Positions 44,978 through 56,628 of a stretch of 64,000 nt of DNA are shown piece after piece. Positions within the stretch are counted from its first letter, which is position 1. Each line of letters opens with the position of its first letter. The stretch is from assembly GCA_029204225.1 (NCBI GenBank), contig CM055096.1, positions 35,832,611 through 35,896,610 of the forward strand, written 5' to 3'. A program made the position numbers and the translations under genes. A model generated the notes under the pieces. That model worked only from the letters and a program-made list of their open reading frames with translations, searched no databases and was not told the DNA's origin. The stretch is from Diphasiastrum complanatum (lineage: Eukaryota > Streptophyta > Lycopodiopsida > Lycopodiales > Lycopodiaceae).

Positions 44978-46310
44978 TTGTCATTACTAGAATTTCTCAA
45001 AGTGAATCTGTCTTCATGTGATTCACATTTTTTGGAACATAGTGAGAGATTAACATCTTCCAATTATGCAATGTGGAAGATTAGAATGGAATCATTATTG
45101 ATTCTACGGGATGTAAAGGACATTGTAAGTGGAGCTGAAGAAGAACCTGCAACACCTAATGTAGTTGCAGCATTCAAGAAGAGAACAATGATTGCTCTTC
45201 ATTTGATAAAAATGAATGTCACAAATGAAGTGTTAAGGGAGATCAGTACATGCACCATTGTCAAGGAGGCTTGAGACACTCTTAAAACAATCTATGAAAT
45301 AAGAAATACTCCTAGATTGCTTACACTTAGAAATCAAATTTTTTTAAGTTGTTAGAGAGTAGATGAGAGTGCTTCAAATTATGTAATGAGAGTTAAACAT
45401 TCTCATCAAGAGTTAGTTGGTATTGGTGATGCTCTTAAGAACATTGAACTTGTTCAAGTAGTCCTTAATGGACTAAGAGATGAGTATGACAATATTGTGC
45501 AGACTTATGCTGTTAAGGAGGAGCTTCCATCTTTGGAGACTCTTCAAGGAGTTCTCATTGCTGAAGAAAGCAGGCAAGAGAACAAGATGCTGAGAATCAA
45601 CAGACTTTCATTGAAGGATAATGGAGATGACAAAGCACTCTTCACCAAGGACAAGTCAAGAGGCAAAGACAAAGGTCAACAACACTTCAAGAAGGACAAA
45701 GCCAAAGAAGGTAGTGAGGATCAATCCTCACAAGCTGCAATATCCAGTGGCAAGAAGAAGCTATCAAAGATCAAATGTTTCTTGAAAGAGAAGGGCCACT
45801 ATGCATCAAACTATTTCAAGAAAAAGAACCAGTCCAAGCAAGCTAACCTTACTAATGAGGAAGAGTGTGAGGGTATTGAGAGTGAAAGAGAGGATTCTTT
45901 AATGATGTCTAGTTTTTCATCTTTTCCTTTCAAGAATGAAGAAATCTAGTGGATAGATAGTGGGGCTAGTTCCCATATGTCTAGTTTTAGAAACTCTTTC
46001 ACAAGTCTCATGCCATATCTAGGTGCAAAAAGATCAATCTATACTGCTAATGATGTAGAGTGTAGAATTGAAGGAATAGGTAGTATTCCATTGCATGCAT
46101 CATCATCAAAATCTTTTTGTTTGCATGATGTACTTAATGTATCTTGACTAACCAAGAATATCATTAGTGTAGGACAATTGTTTGATAGTGGATTGGATGT
46201 CAAATTTCATGTTGACAAATGTATAATCTCAAGAGAAAATGAAGTGGTTGCTAGAGGACCTAGAATTGGAAAGCTGTACAAACTAGATTCTAGGGAGAGT
46301 GTTTTCAAAT
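44978..46310 (+). pseudogene. Copia C3 gag and protease
   Basis: Gag follows the same path as C1: FLEHSERLTSSNYAMWKIRM, ALHLIKMNVTNEVLREIS, after a break LVQVVLNGLRDEYDNIVQTY, and EESRQENKMLRINRLSLKD. The zinc knuckle is CFLKEKGHYASNY, shortened and lacking two Cys, so it should not bind zinc. Protease has a WIDSGASSHMSS site after a TAG at about 45948. A long basic segment rich in Lys, Asp and Ser precedes the knuckle. Frameshifts occur at about 45275-45385 and 46145. Confidence 0.85.
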
Positions 46311-48128
46311 ATTGCTTATGAGACCAAGGTTCGTCAGGAGGATTTGTGGCATAAGAGATTGGGACATTCCAATTTCAAAGTCATGCAATCTTTGGTCTAA
46401 GAAGGAAAAGCTGTTGGACTACCAAAGACATTGTCAAAGGAGCTTCAACCTTGTGAAGCTTGTGTTTTGGCAAAATCACATAGAAGACCTTTTCCAAGAT
46501 CAAGCATTAAAACACAACATCCATTTGATCTTGTGCACTCTGATGTTCATTTCTCTTCAACCAAAAGCAAAGGAGGAGCAAATTGCTTTGTTTCTTTTGT
46601 AGATGATTATACAAGATATTCTTGGATCTACATGCTATCTTCTAAAGCCATGGTTTATGATATTTTCCTTACTTTCAAAGCTTATGTAGAAAAATAGTTT
46701 TCTTTCAAGTTAAAAGCTTTGAGAAGTGATAGTGGAGGTGAATATACCTCTAATAAGTTTAAAGACTTTTGTGAGAAAGAGAGAATACAAAGAGAATTTT
46801 CTTGTTCTTATACTCCTCAGCAAAATGGAGTTGCTGAAAGAAAGAATAGAACTTTGTGTGAATGTGCAAAAGCCATTAGGCTAGAAGCATCTCTACCTAA
46901 AGAAATTTGGGGAGAAGCAGTTGCATGTGCAAATTATCTTTGTAATAGACTTCCTAATCTTGCAATAGAAGGAAGAACACCATTTGAGATGTTGTATAAG
47001 AAAAAGCCTAAGGTAGATCATTTTAGGATCTTTGGCTGTTTATGCTATGTGCATGTACCTTTAGAGACTAGGAAAAAAGATGATCCTAGTGCTATTAAAG
47101 AAATTTTTGTTGGATATGCATCTTCTAAGAAAGCATATAAAGTTTATCTTTCCTCTACTGACAAGAATGTTGTAAGTAGAGATGTGATCTTTCATGAAGA
47201 TCAAAAATCTAACTTGGATGAAGCGAAGATCAAGGAGTCTCATGCAGGATCAACAATCATCAATCTTGATGTTGTTCAAGAAGTGGTGAGGCCGAGGCTT
47301 GAGGAGGAGCAACTTCAAGTACCTATACCAAGAAGATCCACAAGAGAAAGATCCGAGCCAAAAAGGCTCACTTATGATGAGGAAGGAAGGCAAGTGGAAG
47401 GTGAAATTTCCTATCATGCATTCTTCATATCAGATAAAGGGCCTAAAGATATCCAAGAAGCACTTCAATCCAAGAAATGGGTTGAAGCAATGACCCACCC
47501 TTGAGATTGAAGCCTTGATTCAAACAACACATGGGAGCCACCAAACAACATGCATGTCATTGGATGTAAGTGGGTATTCAGGATCAAATACGATAATGAT
47601 GGATCCATCAACAAATTCAAAGCAAGACTTTGTGCCAAAGGCTACTCTCAAATCAAAGGTCTTGACTATGAAGACACTTTTGCACCTGTTGCAACTATAA
47701 GAGTTCTCATTTCCCTTGCATGTTATCACAATTGGAGGATGTTTCAACTTGATGTTTCTAATGCCTTTCTCAATGGTTACCTTGAGGAGGAGATCTACAT
47801 GGAACAACCACTTGGATTTGTAAAAGTTGGTGAGGAATCAAAAGTTTGTCTTTTGTTCAAAAGACTCTATGGACTAAAACAAGCACCAAGATCTTGGTAT
47901 GCAAGGCTCAACTCCTTTCTCATATCACTCGGATTTCATCTTAGTGAATATGACTCTTCATTGTACATTAAGTTTGTATAACTTTGTAGTTATTCTTCTC
48001 ATCTATGTAGATGATATCATTCTTAGTGGAAATAATGAAGAACTAGTTAAAGAAACTAAACATGCACTTGGTAGTGAATTTAAGATGCAAGATCTAGGAG
48101 TTTTTCACAACCTAGAAATTGACTTTTG
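46311..48128 (+). pseudogene. Copia C3 integrase, hinge and partial RT
   Basis: After a frame-shifted pre-integrase part, integrase shows CEACVLAKSHRRPFPRS, DLVHSDVHF, FVDDYTRYSWIYML, then past a TAG at about 46696 LRSDSGGEYTSNKFKDF and QNGVAERKNRTLCECAK. Both Asp and the Glu of the catalytic triad are present. The hinge (RRSTRERSEPKRLTYDEE) and RT follow after a frameshift near 47505: GCKWVFRIKYDNDGS, LDVSNAFLNGYLEEEIYM, LYGLKQAPRSWYARLNSF, IYVDDIILSGNNEE, ending at NLEIDF. It supplies the region deleted in C1. Confidence 0.88.
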
Positions 48129-48654
48129 ATGACTCTCAAAAGAGTCAGGTATGGATGTGTCGTGATGATCATCACCCAGCTGTCATATGAGCTTGGGAAG
48201 CTTGTAAGCAGTTGTATCATTGCGTCTTGATTGTCTATGACAGATCCGACAAAGGCCATTTGCCTTAGCAGGCCTTGAATTGATTGATGTGATTATGCAG
48301 GGAATCACCATTCGCCATCTTGAGGGAGTAAACTTTCTTCCTGAGATGTAGCTTGAAAGCTATATCTCGCACTTTGTATAGTGTGCTCAAGATGTCCCAG
48401 ACTTCTTTCAATGTATGGGCCTCGGATACATGGCCGATCTGGGTATCCGTAATGTTGAGGATGATCAATGCGAAAGCCTTTCCATCCTTCAACTTCCATT
48501 TGGCGATTGCTGCTTCGGATTTCCCTTCTACACCTGTAACAATGTCATACAATTCTCTAGCCATTAGTATAGTTTTCATCTTAAATTTTCATAGATGGTA
48601 ATTGGCTCCATCTAGCTTGTCCATGATAGGACTGGCTTTTCCTTGGGAATCCAT
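48129..48654 (-). pseudogene. Copia D gag N-terminal part
   Basis: From the ATG at 48654 (MDSQGKASPIMDKLDGANY) leftward: TGA in place of the Trp of the YxLW motif, MKTILMARELYDIVTGVEG, WKLKDGKAFALIILNITD, HTLKEVWDILSTLYK, LRKKVYSLKMANGDSLHNH, and after a frameshift LTSFPSSYDSWVMIITTH. This is a copia gag (UBN2-type) domain. It ends at 48129 against truncated C3 RT. It lies just downstream of LTR D1 and its PBS. Confidence 0.82.
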
Positions 48655-48794
48655 GTGGAAGATTAGTCTAAGTGATAGGAAAAACTATCAGTGACTTAAG
48701 TATGAAAATCTGGTACTGAATTACAGAACAAGAAGACAATTACTCTATCGGCTAGTACAGTCTTGTACTATGGAAGCTTATCAAGCTACAAAAA

Positions 48795-48808
48795 TGGCTC
48801 TGATACCA
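48795..48808 (-). promoter_or_regulatory. Primer-binding site following LTR D1
   Basis: Minus-strand TGGTATCAGAGCCA, a full match to the plant copia PBS, directly adjoining the LTR end. Confidence 0.9.
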
Positions 48809-50056
48809 TGTTGGATTAAAAGAAGGTGTGTGAGTGTGAGAAACGAACATAACTAAAAAAAAAAATGAACACAAAAAAAAGTGAACTTGAAACTCAAAAA
48901 ATTAACGAACTCGAACGGAAAGTGTTTGTGCACAGCGGAACGAACTATCTTACTCTTGTCCTAAGCATGACTACGCCTATTAGACACAAAGAGAACGTTA
49001 GTGATTGAAATCACGTTCGATTTGATTACGTAGCCAAACATTAAACAACAAAACGTTAGAAAGATAATTTGTCATGAACAGCTAGACAAATTATTAGTTG
49101 CAAATTATTTTGCGAAGAGCTAGACTGAGCTCGACTGATAATCAATCGCAAATTAGTTGTGAAAGGCAAGACTAAATATTAGTCACGAACAACTAGACTA
49201 ATAATAATTCGCTAAGAACAGACTACTAGATTGAGCAATAAGAGAGTCAGACAGAATGTAGAAAAAGCATAGCAATATTGACACGTAGAACAAACAGAGC
49301 TGTAATCAGATTAAGTATAGCAAAGTATACAGGTCAATAATGTTGGTGAGCACAAGACAATAGCGGATGAAACCGCGTGCTTCACAAAGCTAATCCAATT
49401 TGTGAAAGGAATAAACCTATTATTGACAATACAAAGAATCGATGCGCAAAAGCATCTACTTCGTCTATCTTTGATAAGCTTTGGATGCTATTAGCTTGTT
49501 GTTAGTTTCTCACTTAATTTCTCTCACATCTACCGAATACGCAAAATGGTATTCAATTTATATATACATAATTTTACAGGTGTGCAGATGAAAAAAGTAC
49601 AAAGTGGATGTGTTGTCTGTGGGAGATCATGGGTGGCTATTGTCGTTGTCAAATCTGTTTGCACAGTTGCATGGGATGAGCATGAAACGACCGCGACGTC
49701 AACCTTTGCTGAAATGAATGTTGGTGAAGATGCGAAAAATGCGACACTCTGACAAATGCCTTAAGATTTGATTTACAAGGTACCTTCGCTTTTTCATTAG
49801 GGCACCTTCGACATTTGTAGGACAGTGCCATCTTTTTCGCCTATCACAAATCACGTGTAAAAACACAGTGTTGTCTTTTTCGTCTTTTTTGCCTGTGGAA
49901 TTTTACTTGTATTTATGCAGACAGTCGCGTTTTATTTGTCTGTCTTATTTTACATGTAAATATGATGACTGTCCCACAACATGAGTAAAAATGCAGCAAC
50001 ATGAATGGAGGCAGATTAACATAGGATTTAGGAGAGTAAAGGAGATAAATCCAACA
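48809..50056 (-). repeat. LTR D1 (1,248 bp), shared by two internal regions
   Basis: On the minus strand it starts TGTTGGATT and ends AATCCAACA, a perfect 9-bp terminal inverted repeat. A G-rich polypurine tract with RNase H coding precedes it and a PBS with gag follows it, so it serves as 3' LTR of the upstream region and 5' LTR of the downstream one. LTR D2 at 52940-54115 is homologous. Confidence 0.88.
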
Positions 50057-50064
50057 CCCCCCCT

Positions 50065-52610
50065 TAATCTGGATCCGTGAATGCCTTGATCTTCATACTA
50101 AGCAATGCACAAAACTTATTGTCTGCATTAACACTTAATGCCTTCGTGAATATATCTGCAATCATGTCTTGCGTTCTACAATACGTTAAGCTCACCTCCT
50201 TGTTGAGAACCTTGCCCCTGATGTAGTGATATTTGATTTCAATGTGCTTACTCCTAGAGTGAAATCTAGGGTTGTCCGATAAGGCAATAGCACTCTAATT
50301 ATCACTAAATAAAATTGTGAGATTGTACTGATACAAACTAATGTCTAGCAGTAAATTTCTCAACCAAAACGCTTCCTTAATAGATTGAGAAGCAGCAATG
50401 TATTCTGCTTCTATAGAAAAAAGTGCGATAGAGGTTTGCTTACGACTGTTCCATGAGATAGGACTGCCGTTGAAAAAGAATGCAAATCCAGATGTGGACT
50501 TACAAGTGTCTACATCTCCTCTCCAGCTCGCATCAGAGTATCCCCTAAGCTGATGAAGATTGTCGTTGCTGACATCTCCATAGTAGATGCACTAGTCCAT
50601 GGTAGCTCGAATATACCTCATGGCTCTTACAAGACGCTTCCAATGGGTAATGCCAGGATTAGCCATATATTGGCTGAGTGAGCTTACTGCAAAAGAGATA
50701 TCTGGTCTTGTACAGACCATTACATACATGAGAGATCCAAGTATCGATCGATAAGGAAACTCTCTCATCTGCTCCTCTTCCTACTTGGTCTGGGGACATT
50801 GGTCCTTTGACAAATGCAGGCCTAGATCCATCGGCGAGTGAGCTAATTTACAATTCATTAAATTGTGTCTGTTAAGAGCATTGTGAAGATACCTTTCTTG
50901 AGTGATGTAAATCAGTCGTCTCGCTCTGTCTCTATGGATCTGAATGCCCAGACAGAAGTGAGCTTCGCCAGATCAGTCATGTCAAAATGTGAAAACAACA
51001 TCTGCTTAGAATCCTTGACCAAATTCGTATTATTGCTGAAGAGCAACGTATCATCCACGTATAAGGTGATGATAATGAAGGATTGCTGCACTGACTTGGA
51101 ATAGACGTTGCAATCAGCAATGCTTGGTTTGAATCCTTGTTCGATGAGGAATGTGTTGATCCTCTAAACCCAAGCTCTGGCAAACTATTTCAAGCCATAA
51201 AGTGCTTTATGGAGTTTATAGACATAATTTTTCATACCTTCTAGAACGTATCCTTCGAACTGGGTCATGTAGATGTCTTCTTGTATAACTCCATTCAGAT
51301 AGGCTGTTTGTACATCAAGTTGATGTACTTCAAGGTCGGCAGCTGCAACATATGATAGGAGGGCTCGGATCGATGAATGCTTGACTATTGGACTGAAAGT
51401 CTCACTATAGTCGACATTGGGGATCTGAGTGAATCCTCATGCTACCAGTCTTGCCTTCCTTCTATCAATTGCTCCATTGGCATTGTATTTGATCTTGAAG
51501 ATCCATTTGCAATCAATGATATTGCAGCCAGTAGGAGCTTCGACTAGTGACCATGTCTGGTTCTTGATTAGAGAGGAATACTCTCTGACCATAGCTTCTC
51601 TCCAGAGATTAGAGTGTGGTTGGCTGAGTGCCTCTTCGATTGTTGTCGGTTCCTGTATCAAGAGACATGCAGACTCAAGAGTATACCTTGTGTGTTGTGT
51701 GCGCACTCGGCTTGATCTTCTGGGAGGAATTGACTGATGAACCACTCTTGGGACTTGTTGTTGGATAGCAGCAACGTCTTCATCTGATTCGCTCTCAAAT
51801 AGTGGGTCGACAATGGACATGCCTGAGCCAGAAGCTCGGATTCTCGTGTCAATGGCAGGTGATGAAGGTTCTCCTGGAGCAATATCCTTGCCTTTGAAGT
51901 CGACGAACTGATTCTCGATAAAGACTGCATCCCAGCTATACAAGATTTGCTAGGCATCAGGATCATACAGCTTGTATGTATTATCAGATGAAGTATACCC
52001 AATCAGAATGGTCTTGAGACCTTGGAAGTCCAATTTCTTCCTCGTGCCTTTCGGGATCTACGCGTAGGCAATGCATCCGAACACTCTTAGATTCTTCACA
52101 GAAGGCTTAGAGCCTGTCTACACCTTATGGGGTGTCCTGCCTGAGAGGGCCTTGGTCGAACATCTGTTCTGGACGTAAGCTACAGTGGAGATAGCTTCGA
52201 CCCAGAATCTCTTCGGCAGCAATGCATGCGCTAGCATACATTTGGCTGATTCAACCAGGGTACGGTTCTTCCTCTTGGCTAAGCCATTAGACTGAGGACT
52301 GTAAGGAGTGATGAATTGCTGCTCAATGCCTTGGCTTTGGCAGTACTCCTTAAACTCGATAGAGATATATTTTCCACCATTGTCTGACCTTAGGACCTTG
52401 GTCGTCCTTCTTGTCTCCTTTTCTGCACGCTCCTTAAAGATTCTGAAGCAGTTGAAGGCTTAGGAACTTGAGGCTTCATTCCTCCACCTGTCTTCTTGCA
52501 AGAACATTGTGATGACTCTTGAAAGAGTTGATTCTGGATGTGTCGTGATGATCATCACCCAGCTGTCGTATGAGCTTGGAAAGCTTGTAAGCAGTTGTAT
52601 CACTCCATTT
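50065..52610 (-). pseudogene. Copia D1 gag remnant, integrase, RT and RNase H
   Basis: Reading leftward: a gag remnant (52610-52460, KLIRQLGDDHHDTSR in one frame) joined directly to integrase (KVLRSDNGGKYISIEFKEY, ITPYSPQSNGLAKRKNRT, FGCIAYA), so zinc knuckle, protease and early integrase are deleted. The catalytic Glu is Lys in LAKRKNRT. Then hinge (51943-51437, IPPRRSSRVRTQHTRYTLE), RT (CKWIFKIKYNANGAID, ETFSPIVKHSSI, LDVQTAYLNGVIQEDIYM, LYVDDTLLFSNNTN) and RNase H to about 50085 (LPYRTT-type tail, ending FTDPD). Several stops occur, with TAG at 51430 and TAA or TGA codons in the RT. Confidence 0.85.
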
Positions 52611-52939
<329 letters not shown>

Positions 52940-54115
52940 TGTTGGAGAGAGGGAGATGAACGAGTTGAGAAAATGTGTCGTATGTTAGAAACAAAAAATA
53001 AGCTCAAAAAGGTAAGACGAACATGAACGAGACACGAACTCGAACAAGAAACGAACTCGAACAAAAAATGTTCGTGCGCAGCGGAACGAGCTATACGACT
53101 CTCTCCGTAAGCATGACTACGCCTATCAGAACGAACAAAACGGTAGTGATGGGAATCACGGTCGTTCTTGATTACGTAGCCAAACTTTGATAAATGAATG
53201 AAGATCCAGAAGAATGGTTTGTCTTGAATACTAACACAAACTATTCGTCGCAAATGATTCGCAAAGAACTAGACGGTGCTCGACTGATAATTAGTCGCGA
53301 ATGATTTGCTAAAGACAAGACTAGATGTTAGTCGTCTATTACCAGAAAGAACAACTAGAAAGATTAGACAAAATGAATGATAAGCATAGCAATATTAACA
53401 TAGATCTGAATGCAGAACAAAGAACTGTATCAGATTAAGTATATCATGTATACATGTCAATAATGCGGTAGAGCACAAGACAATAGCGGACGAAAACGCG
53501 TGCCCTACGAAGCTTATGCAATCTGTAAAGGAATAAAACCTTATTGCTAACAATCGAGAATCAATGCGCAAGGCATCTGCTTTGTATCATTCATCAACTC
53601 ATCAACTCATTTGCTCATTAACCTCATTCACCTTGTTAACCTGAATACGCAAATGGTATCCATTATATATACATTATATTATAGGTGTGCAGATGTGAAA
53701 AGTATAGAGTGGATGTGCTGTCTGTAAGAGATCATGGGTGGCTACAGTCGCTGTCTAGTCTATTAGCGCAGCTGCATGGGGTGAGCGTGAAAAGGGTGCG
53801 ACGTCAGTCAATGCTGAAGGATCGTTGGTGATGACGATGCAAAAAGTGCGTCACTCTTACGAGTAGCCTTAGGATTAGATTTACAGGGTGCCTTTGTTTT
53901 TAGGGCACCTTTGGCATTCTGTAAGATAGTGTCTCCTTTTCGCCTATCACCATAACGTGTGTAAAAACATAGTGTCGCGACTCTTTTGCCTTTTCTTCGT
54001 CTGTGTGAATTTGCATGTAAATATGCAGACTGCGTGACAACGTTAGTAAATATGCAGCATGAATGGAGGCAGGTTAAAATGGGATTTAAGGAGAGTAGAG
54101 GGAATAAATCCAACA
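52940..54115 (-). repeat. LTR D2 (1,176 bp), 3' LTR
   Basis: On the minus strand it starts TGTTGGATTTATTCC next to a G-rich polypurine tract and ends near TCCAACA at 52940. It is homologous to LTR D1. No PBS follows it, as expected for a 3' LTR. TCGCAAATGATTCGC words occur near 53243. Confidence 0.82.
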
Positions 54116-55155
54116 CCCCCCCTTAATCTGAATCTGTGAATGCCTTGATCTTCAAACTAAGCAATGCACAAAATTTGTTGTGTGCATTAACACTTAGTGC
54201 TCTTGTGAAGATATCTGCAACCATGTCCTACGTTCTACAGTACGTTAAGCTCACTTCTCTATCGAGAACCTTGCCCCTGATGTAGTGATATTTGATCTCA
54301 ATGTGCTTACTCCTAGAATGAAATCTAGGGTTGGCCGATAAGGCAATAGCACTTTGGTTATCACAAAACAAAATTGTAGGGCTGTATTGATACAGATTGA
54401 TGTCTGACAGCAAATTTCTCAACCAAAACGCTTCCTTAATAGATTGAGAAGCAACAATGTATTCTGCTTCAGTAGAAAAAAAGTGCAATAGAGGTTTGCT
54501 TACGACTGTTCCATGAGATAGGACCGCCGTTGAAGAAGAATGCAAATCCAGATGTGGGCTTACGATTGTCTACATCTCCTCTCCAGCTCGCATCAAAATA
54601 TCTCCTAAGTTGATGAAGATTGTCGTTGCTGACATCTCCATAGCAGATGCACTGGTCCATAGTAGCTCGAATATATCTCATGACTCAAATAAGAGCCTTC
54701 CAATGGGTAATGCCAAGATTAGCCATGTATTGGCTGAGTGAGCTAACAACAAAAGAGATATGTGGTCTTGTATAGACCATTGCATACATGAGAGATCCTA
54801 GTATCGATCGATACAGATACTCTCTCATTTGCTCCTCTTCCTGTTTGGTCTGGGAATATTGGTCCTTTGACAAATGCAGGCTTGGATCCATTGGTGAGTG
54901 AGCAATTTACAATTCATCAAATTGTATCTGTTAAAAATATTATGAAGATACCTTTGTTGAGTGATGTAAATCAGTTGATTTGCTCTGTCTCTGTGGATTT
55001 GAATTCCCAGACAGAAGTGAGCTTCGCCCAGATCAGTCATGTCAAATTCTGAGAACAACATCTGTTTCGAATTCTTAACCATAGTGGTATCGTTGCTGAA
55101 GAGCAACGTATCATCCACGTACAAGGTGATGATAATGAAGGATTGCTACACTGAT
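54116..55155 (-). pseudogene. Copia D2 RT 3' part and RNase H
   Basis: It starts abruptly at about 55155, just before MYVDDTLLFSNDTT, and continues MTDLGEAHFCLGIQIHRD, ITQQRYLHNIFNRYNL, MREYLYRSILGSLMYAMVYT, a connecting region, and RNase H (RRYFDASWRGDVDNRKPT, STEAEYIVASQSIKEAF, LFCDNQSAIALS, FHSRSKHIEIKYHYIRGK). RNase H acidic residues are retained. Frameshifts fall near 54890, 54685 and 54480. It is close to D1 along its length and ends at LTR D2. Confidence 0.87.
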
Positions 55156-56556
55156 TTAACTTATTATCATTGAGCTATGATTTAGATTTACTGAATGTGA
55201 GTTTGATGTTTGTTGGATCATTTATGGAAAGCTTATGAATGTTCTAGTTTCTTCTAGTTTCTTGAATGTCCATGGTTTTTTATTCATCCCTATGTTCAAC
55301 TGTTTTAGTAATGCATGTGAATGACCTTTGGCACATGACAATGGAAAAGAGTGGGAAGTGAAGTTCCCATATGAATATTTTCTAGCCTAGAGCAAAATGA
55401 TTGTCATACTTAGAACTACAACATGTTTTCTTTTCTTTTTTTTAAACAAAGTTTCAAACGAGAGCACTTCATTGGTAACAATTCATTAGCAAACTTGAGG
55501 GGGGAAGGGGGTTTTTTCTTGGAGTGGCTCCACCAATCAAGGTAGAGTATTTGAGCCTTTTGGACTTACTCCCCTTGGCCACTTCATGTGAAACCACCCT
55601 AAGCAAACAAAAGATTGGTGAAGTTTTGGTGAGGACAATTGATGCTTGGCCCCAACTTCCAAGAGTGGTAAATGTGCTAAGATGTCGATACATGGAGGTG
55701 TGAAGAAAGTGCATGCTATCTTAATTGCTCCAACTACTCCATTTTTATTCTTTGTTGACATTGTGCAACTATATGCGTGAGACTAGATTGTTGTGCTCGA
55801 TCGTTAGTATGTGAAGAGGCATTTATGTCTTGAGTCCTTCAAAATGACATTCGTCGTCATGATGAAGGAGAGGACAAGGAAATTGAATCTCTCATTTTCA
55901 ATGATTTTTTTACCTTGTCGGACGCACCAATCCATGTTTGACATTGGCAATAGGACGAGTATTTTGTGGCCAATTAAGAGTAACTGCGAAAGAGAGAGCA
56001 TCAAACAATAGGACCTCTTCCAACAAACTTGAGGTGGGTCCTAGCTATAGAAGTTTTTATCTAGTTAAAGCAACTTTAAACCCAAAAGCAAAGAGAACTC
56101 GTCAAGCACAATGGTAAATTTTTTTTAGATCTCAAAGAATTTTTACGACATACTATTGACTATGGACATTTAAATATATGCATTCTACATATCTATGAGG
56201 GTTATTAATGGCATCTCTAATTCTGGCACATTGCACAGAGACAACAATGCATAATGCCGACCACTATTTCAATTGAAGCCAGATCTCCACCAATTTCAAT
56301 TCCTAAGCACAATGCCCAAGTTACATCGTGCATAGGCCTCCTTGTTCTTGAGAGCACTCAAACACGGGGGTGCCCACAAGCCGAGTTCAATAACCTAACT
56401 AGGTTATTTCTTGCATTATCATATGTGCCCAAAATCAGAGAGGAAAGCGAAGGAGTCATCACCGAATCACCAGTCTAAATAGACACGTCTCAAGTGTGTA
56501 TCGGCAATAATAATATGGATATAGTAATTTTATGCCAGAATTTCAAAAGGCGCTAA
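55156..56556. other. Unassigned stretch
   Basis: 1.4 kb with no recognisable coding or RNA feature, from the abrupt end of D2 to the tRNA gene. Confidence 0.35.
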
Positions 56557-56628
56557 GCCTTTATAGCTCAGTGGTAGAGCGTCAGTCTTGTAAACTGAAG
56601 GTCCAGAGTTCGATCCTCTGTGGAGGCA
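56557..56628 (+). tRNA. trnT-TGU: tRNA-Thr, anticodon TGT
   Basis: A 72-nt cloverleaf: acceptor GCCTTTA with TGGAGGC (two G-T pairs), D arm GCTC/GAGC, anticodon stem TCAGT/ACTGA with loop CTTGTAA, giving anticodon TGT for ACA codons; a five-base variable loop; T arm CAGAG/CTCTG with loop TTCGATC; discriminator A and no encoded CCA. The internal promoter boxes A (TAGCTCAGTGG) and B (GTTCGATCC) fit RNA polymerase III. A TTTT at 56669-56672, about 40 bases downstream, could terminate transcription. It looks nuclear; organelle origin was not excluded by search. Confidence 0.93.

Larger units (their letters stand above)
43526..48128 (+). mobile_element. Ty1/copia retrotransposon C3, 3'-truncated
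   Basis: 5' LTR (43526-44254), PBS, a leader of about 710 bases, gag, protease, integrase and RT. The element ends inside RT at 48128, where inverted D-family gag begins. RNase H and 3' LTR are lost. Its leader and LTR match those of C1. Confidence 0.9.
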
